Shown here piece by piece: positions 10,713 to 21,295 of a stretch of 64,000 bases of DNA. Made by a program: the position numbers and the translations under genes. The DNA is from Hyposmocoma kahamanoa. Its lineage: Eukaryota > Arthropoda > Insecta > Lepidoptera > Cosmopterigidae. The number at the start of each line of letters is the position of its first letter. The first letter of the stretch is position 1. The stretch lies in assembly GCF_003589595.1 (NCBI RefSeq), contig NW_020654133.1, forward strand, positions 693,608 to 757,607. The letters are read 5' to 3'. Under the pieces are notes generated by a model. It had not been told where the DNA came from and did not search any database. It worked only from the letters and a program-made list of their open reading frames with translations.

Positions 10713-11480
10713 TACTGTTTGATTATGCTATCAGGCATCCACTGGCGATAGCGTCATCATATCTTTGTATTTTGGATTACTGATTGGGCGAAGACGTACC
10801 GGTCTCCTTCATCTACGAAGGACACACATAAATTATTAATTAATAAAATAATATTATAACAAAAAAAGATTTTTAGGAAAATATTTTTGTTGACTGTACT
10901 TTTTTGTTCTAAAATCTCTTATGTGGAAGTCAAATGTTTCAAGTCAGTTCGACCACGGAGAGTAAATTACTTTCAAGATTTAACTTAAACCAGAAAATGT
11001 ATACCTATTGAACGTAAAAATGACAAATAAATAAATATACTAAAAATAAGATGTACTTAATTGTGACACATTTTTTAAATTTCTCAGAATATATCAAAGG
11101 TAGCAATTATTTAGAAAAGATAGCATTCTTGAATATATACTCAGTGCCAGATGCCACAGGCGACCAGCCATCCTGACGATCACACTTACTTTTAGCGTCG
11201 CTTGTTACTAAGTCTACTAAATGTTTCCCTAGGCGAAACTTTGACATTATGCAGAAATCTTAAAAATTCATTTAAAAGCGAAATAATTTTGAGCGTACGT
11301 GTTTCCACTCGCGCTGTGGGACAGGGATGCTGACTACAATACATTCATCCATTCATTCATCAAAATTGTCCCAGCCAATATGTAGCTGCCACATATTCCG
11401 CTATGCCAGAAACTCAAACACGACAAATATAGACATACATTACATTACAGTTTTTATAATGGGAGAGTGCTCTGAGGAAA
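10713..11480. other. Gene-free stretch
   Basis: AT-rich sequence without an ORF, repeat or RNA I can support. Confidence 0.3.
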
Positions 11481-11489
11481 TTTCGACCT

Positions 11490-11800
11490 GATGTCACCGT
11501 CTCGTTTCCACCATCGCGTCTCCCGCGGAGTAGAGTCCATCCCCACATCTTAGATGCCTGGCATTGTAAGACCACGCGGGCATCTCTTTCGTTCCTTTCC
11601 TTCCTCGAACCTGCAAGACGTGGAATGAAAATCTTCCTCCGAAGTATTTATTTCCCTTGCGTTATGACATGGGGTTCTTCAAAAAGCGTGTTTAAAGCTG
11701 GCAACGCATAGACAGTTTATCTGATGTTGCAGTTGTCCATGGGCGACGATGACCACCTCTGGCTCATCTGCTCGTTTGCCTCCTTCCTTACTAAAAAAAA
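11490..11800 (+). pseudogene. Non-LTR reverse transcriptase C-terminal relic
   Basis: Around 11560-11700 a broken frame gives SFVPFLPRTCKTWNENLPP and YDMGFFKKRV, the PRTSRxWN and YDMGxFKxRV signatures that end many lepidopteran LINE polymerases, followed by VVHGRR. Stops and small indels make it non-functional. Confidence 0.65.
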
Positions 11801-12380
11801 AATACAAGGCGCAGTATAAGTCGTTTCGTAGGTCATTGTTTACTTTGATTGACGCTCTCTGGAATACGTTTAAACGAGACGTCGAACCCTAGCTCATCGA
11901 TTCAGGTCTCGACTGCACGAAGGACTGCACGCATTTACTGCTTGCAGCCGATCTTGACTTCATGAAGTCGGTTGCGACTTCATGCATTATAGAAATAGAA
12001 ATCATTTATTCCTTGAATAATCAACACAGTACACAAGCATTTATAATAATAATACCAAAGGAATGCCAGAATACGAAAGAGACATTGGTCTTTTCATATG
12101 AGAGTGCGCTATTCGGTAAGAACGACAGTATGCGATACGTGCTACCTAGTAAGCGAACACTCCATTTTTAAAATATAAATAAATTAATTACAATTATACT
12201 ATTATTTGTAATGTAAATTCAATTTAATGTAATTCTTAATTATTTACTTCGTTAATAATAATAATATCAATTCAATTTAATTTTTATATAATGTAATAAG
12301 GAAAGTTAAATTGATTAATGGGTCTTATTTATTTATTTTAATACAGATAATGATAATAATAATTCAAATTTTCAAATTAA

Positions 12381-12515
12381 AATTCAAAATAATCTTTATT
12401 TCATAGGTAAGCATTACTACACTTGAAATCGTCATACTGATTAAACTCCATTGCTCATTCGTAACGCAGATTCCCCTGGGAAGAATGAGCAAGAAACTCT
12501 AGGGGTTGCTCTTTG
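12381..12515 (-). mobile_element. LINE 3' tail copy
   Basis: Reverse complement of the AGTTTCTTGCTCATTC / TTACCTATGAAATAAAG tail with an AATTCAAAT-type end. Same family as 30562-30688 and 62231-62302. Confidence 0.65.
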
Positions 12516-12724
12516 TAAATAACATTTACAATATTTTACAATTATTTACAATATTTACAATAACATTTACAATTATTTTTGATAATAATAATAACTTAAC
12601 GATTTGGAACTAAATACAAATATAGAGTACAAAGCGCGTGTGCTGTACTGCCAAGGAAATCGTGACCCCCTCAGGTTGTTGTCATATCACTTAAACTTTG
12701 TCTCGCTTAGATTAACTTCAGTTA

Positions 12725-12912
12725 ATGCAAACACGCAGTCAATCTATTAGCAACCCTACAGCTGTTATTCCGAGGGTCTCTTTTGGCACGCTATTCAATA
12801 CGGAGATACTAATGCTGGTCCAACTACGAATCTCAAAACCGTCAGATTGGTGCATGCCAATGACGGCTTTTACCACGTTGATAGCCGCCGCCTCGTCTGA
12901 GAGGCACTGGAG
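12725..12912 (-). pseudogene. BEL/Pao reverse transcriptase relic
   Basis: The minus strand reads CLSDEAAAINVVKAVIGMHQ, then GFEIRSWTS and VLNSVPKETLG. BEL/Pao polymerases have a comparable block (GFEMRxWxSN, VLxSVP) after the RT catalytic core. Only this piece is present and the frame is open here. The plus-strand 85-codon ORF is its shadow. Confidence 0.55.
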
Positions 12913-13067
12913 TCACGTTGTTCGAGTCACAAATGACTCATATCGCTTTGGGTTTTTGTCACAGATATATATATCTAAATAGACGCTGCTAGTGTCTCTA
13001 CTTCGCGTGCCCAATGTTAGTTATAAACAAATAAAATAATTGCAAAGCAAATAATTGCCGCTGCTCT

Positions 13068-13191
13068 GGGTTGCCAGACGTACGAGATTTCTCGTACGTT
13101 TGCGAGATTTGGTATTCTTTGTACGAGATACGAGCCAACTGCGAACCACGCATTTGTACGAGATTACTTAGGGTTCTTTATCTGGCAACCC
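13068..13191. mobile_element. 124-bp MITE with GGGTTGCCAGA inverted repeats
   Basis: GGGTTGCCAGA at 13068-13078 is perfectly inverted at 13181-13191. Inside, CGTACGAGAT-type motifs recur in both orientations. No target duplication is visible. Confidence 0.6.
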
Positions 13192-14362
13192 GCGAAAAAT
13201 GTCTGTTTGTGCCGTTATAAACTGCAAAACACCACAACTATGAATAAACAGGGACATTTCCTTCCACTAATAATACCTATGCATGATTTATTTTAAAAGC
13301 AATTATTTTCATTGTGAATGAATTTCGAGAAACAAATATGCAACCGAGTGTGTACCGCATGTTCGTAGTACATTGCGGCTTTTACTTGGTACGGTACACT
13401 TGTAGTTCTTCTTTAGTAGGCTGTGAATGTCGAATAAGTGATTAGCGAGATGTTGGAAGCAAAGGGATGATTATTCTTAAGACCTTAGAAAATGTTATAA
13501 AAATATTCTATAAAGTTTTTTGTTTTGCAATTTTTTTTTCAAAACACGTATCAATAAAGAACTTAATTATCTTCTTATGGTATTATTATACATTAATATT
13601 TCACGGCTTCTTATAATCAACAAATACTTGAAAAAAAAACATTATTCTTAATACGTGTTGCCGCGTCAGGGGTTGTAAACTTCGAAATAGCAATGAAACA
13701 TTAATCATTTAGGTTGCCTTTATTTTTTCAAACAAATAAGAGACTTATAAGGAACATATAGTGTACATACGTGTCTTAGATAAACATCATTACGTTGTAC
13801 TCTAGCTTAAATAACAAAGTTTGTTTCTTTAAATAAAATAACTAGAAAAATTTAGAAGAAAAATCACTTAACAACATTAATTATAAGAAGAGACGCGAGT
13901 GGTGTGGTTTTGTGACACGAGAGAAGCATTTCATTAACATATTACCGGTATTACGCTTCTACGTTTTCCTTTTTTTGATATCTTCTTTTTAAAAGCACTG
14001 GAAACCCTTCAAAAATGACCTAGTTTTAGTCATTGCCGACAGACTTCTAGTACATAAATGTGGCAAGCGTTAAAAAAAAGGAAAACATAGAGTCTTGGTA
14101 CAATTATTTCTCATTGTATATGTCAAACATTTGATAAATAGATCTAATTTTGAAAGAGGAAATCGTGGAGAGCCAAACTTCAAATTTTACTTATTTCTAA
14201 CTACAAAACTTAGCTAGAGTTGTCCTTGCTGCACTGTATTTAGGAGAATAGCGATGGCAACACTTTTTTCAGATACCTATTTTTCAAATTTATCGATGAC
14301 GCTCGGGTCCCCTCTTTATAAGCAAGTCGATAGGTTAACGTGGTCCACTCTCCTGTAGCTGA
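13192..14362. other. Gene-free stretch downstream of the protease gene
   Basis: AT-rich intergenic DNA; I see no coding sequence or recognised repeat. Confidence 0.3.
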
Positions 14363-14368
14363 TTTATT
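14363..14368 (-). terminator. Polyadenylation signal of the serine protease gene
   Basis: AATAAA on the minus strand, 22 bp after the stop codon (14390-14392). Confidence 0.6.
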
Positions 14369-14389
14369 TTAATAATATTTGTCTACAAT

Positions 14390-14494
14390 TTACATTCTAG
14401 CCTGTATCCAGTTGACAAAAGAAGATACACGCGCGAAGCCGGCTGGGAACCCGCTCAAGCAACCACTGCCCGCCACGAAGGACGACACCCCGAT
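14390..14494 (-). CDS. Serine protease exon 7 (C-terminus)
   Basis: Thirty-four codons plus [15 protein letters not shown], then [16 protein letters not shown]. It sits 2 kb beyond exon 6; acceptor GTTAG. Confidence 0.88.
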   Translation of the reverse strand: MGVSSFVAGSGCLSGFPAGFARVSSFVNWIQARM

Positions 14495-17400
14495 CTAACA
14501 GACAGAGCACAAAAGTAGTTAATAGCCGGTTTTACACAGACAGTCGCGCGTGATACAGCAATTGAGCGCGCGTGTAAAGACGTTGGAAGGAAAAGGAATA
14601 AACTGTCGCGCACTCCAACACGCGTCGTTTGTGAACCTTGAGTTGAAAAAAATTTCATAGATTTCTCACAGATGGCGCTACAGCCAAAACATCGTCAAAA
14701 ACTAAAACAAAGATTTGCAACAAACACATGGAATAATTCGTGAGGTCCGTTGGTTCGTTCCGTGGCTTAGTTGGCGTAGTATCTGGCACGGTTTGCTGGG
14801 GGACGTTGGTTCGAATCCAACCAGTTCGAAGTGAATTTTTCTATCTATAATAATTGAAACTAAAATACTATAGTTATAGATTTCGTTTCCAGATATGTTA
14901 TTATACGCCGTCGAACCGCTTTCTTAACCTTTGACATATGCATGCCTCCGAAGTTACGTAATTACTACGTACAACCATGGACAAAATAATGCAATAGGTA
15001 CTTCCTGGACTCTTTTATTTTTTAATTTTGGTGAAACAACGTGCTCTGTAGCTCCGATATTTATTGAGCCCACAGATTAAGTAACGAAGATTATAATGAA
15101 GAAAGTATTATGTTATACCATTGACTTACAAATAAATGGACGACGGTGTAATACAAAAACCACGAAAAAAATGTCCCAAGTCAACCTATTCGAAATTTAA
15201 ATTGTAATGTCATCGCAGTATCGCGCTGTCAGTCGAACAAACGAAGACTAAAGCGTGAATGACGCTCTGTATACGATTTTAACGCCCTATAAGTTCGGAC
15301 ACTTTTTAGCGCGGACCCGACGTCCATATAATTGTAAGTCAATGTGTTATACGTAATAAATTATAATGAAATTCAATAATTAATAAATTCTAAAATTATT
15401 GTTTATTAAAAATGAACCGTCAGATTATTCTCCATAAGAACGGGAATCATCATTTAAATTCTCATTAACATTAATTCTTGAGTACACAAATTGTTAAAGG
15501 CAACATCAAGATCCCAATCAGACAATATCTTTTTTTTTAACCTGCTCGCATTCACGATTAAAAGTTCTTCATAAATAAAATCGATTGTTATAAAAAATCG
15601 AATCGGAAACGGACATCACTATAATTGATTAGAATTCGAGCTGTCGTTAATAAATGGTAGGACAGAGTTATCGCGTATATAACCAGAAATAGAGAATAAA
15701 TAATCAATCAAAGGGACATCCATTTTAAATCATCAGGCAAATGGGCCTTATATAATTTTTAAGTACCAACTCTCGTGTGCTCTGAAATCACAAATTAGAA
15801 AACTGAAATAGTGTGTTTGTGTGTGACATGTGTTTATTGTAATAAAGATAATATCTCTAACAATGGCGTGCTGTTCCATTCGATGGTGTGGGAAAAACAG
15901 CAAAACATCTAATTACAAAACAAACGGAATCAAATTTCATCGGTAATTAAATAGATATTAAATATGTAAAGTTTTAAATTTTCGTCCATTATAGCAAAGC
16001 TCAAGTTAAACTGGTCGTGTTATTATTATTTAATTTAATTTTAGGAAGACCAACGGCTATCCTACATAACATAAACTTAAATAAAAACGGAGAGCCAATT
16101 ATAGGTCCTCACCGGTAGATACACATTAAGTTAATTAAAGAGCTATAAATTATAACTACGAGTATATAACTAATAATTATACTATATAGGTAATGACATA
16201 ATCGCACACACAACAATTAGCTACTCGTCAAAAAACAAACCACTAATAAGACGCTTCACCGATGCAACACTAGTGTTAAAAAGGTCAATATCAACCTGCT
16301 TGGACAACCTGTTGAAGTGAAATAATTGATGACACCAGTCAATTGTTTCGATTTCGGGCTGGCCAATCGGAGCGCAGTTGTCACCGTTTTCAAACAAATT
16401 AAATGACATTTCGTCTCTATTTCTGGTTATATACTCGATGAATTGGTACACCTAATAACTCGATTTCGCTAAATATGTCGGTTAATGTAGTCATGTTAAG
16501 GGAGGCAGTTTTCTATTAGTTGATAAACCTTATTAAATTAGTTTCTCACCAATAGATGCTCCGAGGTTTCATTATTATAGACACTAAGAGGTCCACCTGA
16601 GTCTCCTCCACAAGTGCTCCGACCATTCGCTGTGCTCGCACACAACGTGGATTCGAGAATCACCAATGGCCCGAAGACGTTCGCGCAAACTGTGTTGTTG
16701 ATAACCGGCAAGTCAACTTGCTGCAGGTTTTGTGGTACTGGACCGTCTGGAATTTTTTTAATAATTTAGAATGAGAACGGTGAATGAATGGATATTTCCA
16801 ACATGCACGGAAGAGCTTTTTTCGAAAATACTACAAATAAAAATACTCCGCCTAATTTAAAACAAGAAGCAAAACTTATCATGGAAAACTTGTTTTACTT
16901 TTTTATTACACATTCGACTTCGTTCTTTAGTCTTTTATTATATCCTCGTAGTGTTTGAGAAAAGCACTATATATGCCTCGGTGGGAACGGTGACTGCCTG
17001 ACTCGTCCAGCAATCCTTTACTTCCCAGCCTCTGATAATAAAAGAGTCGCTATTTCTTTTTCGTTGTTCATATATTATTATTTTTCATAATGGCGACCCT
17101 AAATTATAATAGTACTTTTTACTCTTATATATTATTATTTCGACATTTCGACACAAATGGAGTAATGTGGTAACATAGTGTCAAAAATTTGCGTTTTAAT
17201 TTTGGTCTATTTGATTTTTTAAGTGACATTGGTGCATTTCGAATAGCATTATATCGAAATTTTTGAACATTTATATCTCAAAGAAAACGATAACAAATTA
17301 CAATGGTGTTATTTAGTACAAGACGGTACTCACTGTCTACACTTCTTCCAAAGCCAGTTGCGGTGGCCATGACGTCCACGAAGGCATTACTACCGGTTGC

Positions 17401-20400
17401 CAGATTGATATTTTTAATATTATCTGTAACAGTAACAAAAATTATATAAACCATAGTACAATAAGATACACAGTGTAACTTCATAGAGACGTAGCAGCGT
17501 GACTTGTATGTGTGCACGCACAGAACAATAAATACAGTAGTAGTGGTAAGTAAGCATAGCACGTAAGCCAACTGTAGGCGTAGTTACATTTACATGAGCT
17601 CTATCCGTCATTATCGGTTGTTGTGTCAGTTCTTTAGCGCAAATGTTCTAAAATCGTAGAAAAATTATAGATGCACCAAAGATATTACCCATGGTGGTAT
17701 TTCATATCATCGGTAAGGCTTATTTTAATAAATTTTCAATTTTCTGTTTATCGAGTTTTTGTGCTGTGATTTTAGGCTGTGGATGATGATGATTGTATTT
17801 ATGTAAATTAATTCTATGTTGGTTGTATTCACATGTCGAGTATATAACCAGAAATAGAATAGAATAGAATAGAATAGAATAAGGGCCATCCATCCCTGGC
17901 AACTCATCACGTGTATGGGCCTTCTATCACTTTTAAATATCAACTTTCGTTTGCATTGAATCACAAATGAGAAAGCTGAAATAGTACAGCGCCAACAACT
18001 GACCTGTGTGTACGTCTCCGTATATTCCAAGAATATTCTGTATTTATTGTAATAAAGATAATTACAATGGGGGCTGTTCAATTCCGTGGTGTGGGAAAAA
18101 CAGCAAAACATCTAATTACAAAACAAACGGAATCACATTTCATCGGTAATTAAATATGAAATATGTACTTTTGCAATTTTCGCCCATTATAGCAAAGCTC
18201 AAGTTAAACCGATTGATTTTAAGTGAAACAATTGACGACACCCGTCAATTGTTTCGAATTCGGGCTGGCCAATCAGAGCGCAGTTGTCACCGTAATGATT
18301 TGTCAGAATGGTTTTCGAACAAATTAAATGACATTTCGTCTCTATTTCTGGTTATATACTCGATGTATCCACATCACATTGGGCAACGTTGTGCGTCGTA
18401 ACACTTACCGTTATAATCGATCCAGGGTACTACAATAATGGCTACGTCGTTATTCAGTGTAGATTCTTGGTAATCGGCGTGCATTTCGACATCAGACGTA
18501 ACCACACGGGTTCCACCTGTGAAGAGCGTTAAGGACCCCAGTACTACGGTGAATTGGAAAGCCTGTAGAAAGTAAATGGGAAAAATGTAAATTTTGTTGA
18601 TATTTTTCAACTGCCCACATACAAGTGTAAAAGAAAAAACATTCGAAAACAAAAATTACTTCGCCCCTTGGTATCTTAAGGAAACATCTGTAAAATGAAA
18701 ACTTTTCAGATAAAAGATTTAAAGACGATGACTTTTTTTCTACTCGTGTATCATAAACCATATCACAACGACGCTCTTTTCAGAGCTTCGTCATCTGCGC
18801 ACGCGCCGCAGATGCGCTGTAGCGCAAACGCTATAGTGTAACAGCGAGCAAATATCGCGTTACAAGCAAGAAACTTGTATAGAATTTCACGTAGTTCATT
18901 TCTAAAATTAACAATCAAAACTAAAATTAAAACTGTCGTTTATCAAAATGCGCGATACATCGCGCGTTAACAGCGTTTCTAAGGTTCAACTCAGACTGGC
19001 GCAGAGTCGAAGCGTCTTATATGCAATCATTACATATTTAGGTCTTAAAGTCTTTTATCTATTTATTAGACTTACACGGTACTCGATATTAAGGACCGGC
19101 AACATGGAACGATTGCATAATAGTAGTATAGGTGACTGTTACATAATGAAAGGCTTTGAAACACCGTGTATTAATGCCTAATTATGTACAGTTATATATA
19201 CACTGCTTTATCTACACACATATAAGCTGTCTGTGATGTGTTCAGGAACAGCATGTTACGACTGGCGAAATGGTGGGAAATAAAAACTTTTCTCACGCAT
19301 GTCACACGCACAACTGTAGTTTTTATTTTTAATTCATAGGCAAACTAGAATCGGCCCCAATTATCATATCGTTCGATATCAAGTAACGTGTGAAATTGTC
19401 AAAATTGTTCGCTATTGACGTTTAATTTCGAATAAAACTTCATCTCGACTGATATTAGAATTGAGGTCCAATCAAATTGTTTTGTTTTTCAGGGATGTTC
19501 GAAATTTTAATGTAATAATAACATCGAATTCGATGTTATTTTGAAGCAATAATAACATTTTCACAGATAAGAAATTTGTTCTAACAAAACAGTTTACCCA
19601 TATGCTGGTCGTACTTTGCGGTTTTTGAACACATTATACAGAGTTTATGATATGTGTGTATACAAAATACTATTATATTGTACCGTACCTGAATACTGCC
19701 ATGTTTCCAGCAGTGTGCCGCAGTAACCAATCTGGTGTTTGAGATTAACGACGACCCACAAACAGATAGGCGGCCATCCACAAGAGTGACTTGCAGACCA
19801 CCCTAAAAACCAAGGATATAAATTATTTATTTATTTACTTCTTTAATCGTTTATTACACGTTGAAAAAACACACAATTAACATTTTTTTTTATAATAACC
19901 AAGTGACGGGACTAATGTCGTGCGGCTGGTGGTAAGTGACACATCTGTCCATAACAGTTGCAGTGGCATCAGAGCTTTGCACTTCCACTGCACCGTCATC
20001 GCAAGTAGTGGCGCCACTAACTTTCATACTTACAATATTTAGCAGCGCCCCAGACGCGCCACTGGAACGCTTCTAGAAACGTCTAATTTGAAGGCGCCTT
20101 TATCTATACCCCATTCCGATCGTAGGTTACATTGACTTACAATTATATGGACGTCGGGTCCGCGCTAAAAAGTGTCCGCACTTGTATGGCGCTAAAATCG
20201 TATACAGAGCGCGACACTCCGCTTTAGTCTTCATTTGTTCTACGGACAGCGCGATACTGCGATGACATAACAATTTAAATTTCGAATAGGTTGACTTGGG
20301 ACATTTTTTTCGTGGTTTTTGTATTAGACCCGTCGTCCATTTATTTGTAAGTCAATGGTAGGTTATGATAATATTCTTTTTTTTTTAATCTTTATTTAAG

Positions 20401-21240
20401 GAGGGTTTTTTCTTGATTAGAAAATGTCACCCCCATAATGACAGGCTCCTTATACATCGTCTACGGTCTTCGCTTCATTCCCACACACATTTTATGGGCT
20501 ATATAGATATTACAGGAAACGTAATATGCGAAATTCCTAACTTGTATAAAGCAAAGCGGTCCTATAATTTGTTTAGATTACAACGCAAGTGTGAGGAATT
20601 CTTGACCGAAAAATATTGTGAGTTTTTTATAATATACTTAAACTAAAGTTTCGACTCATCCGAAGAACAAAGTCCGATGTGATTATTAGCAAAAAGAGAA
20701 TAATATCGTTATTCAAACTAAGACCTATGTAAAGGTGTTTTGAGAATTTATACATATATCTCATTTCGTTTCGGAAATATAAAATCGACCAACAGTCGAT
20801 CCAACATCCACATCAAAGAAGAACGAACGTAATGTACTATGTCCGAAAACAAGTGGTCTTGCACATAGATGTTTGTTCTACGGATGAGTAGGTTTGTGTC
20901 CACAGCTATAGCAACTACGGCTTTTTAATGTTCAAATAAGCTTCTGCATAAACAAAATTTTATAATTATGAACTGTCATAAACATTAACTTAGCATATGA
21001 TGATATTCCAAGTACCAACACTGTATTTGCAGATAGGCAATACGACAAACGTACGGCCAACATATACAACACTTTGAATATGGAATTAAAAATGTACTGC
21101 AAATTGTATTATGAGTGTAAAAAGATTATATCGAAATGGAATGCGGGGAAAACAGCTGAAGTAGTTAAGGCTATGCTTGATAACCACTCTTAAATAGACG
21201 TACACATACACACGCGCACGCACACGCGCACGCACACGCA

Positions 21241-21295
<55 letters not shown>

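Noticed and set aside
21086..21289. Minus-strand ORF of alternating Cys/Val
   Set aside because: Pure translation of the CA microsatellite; the true open frame here is on the plus strand.
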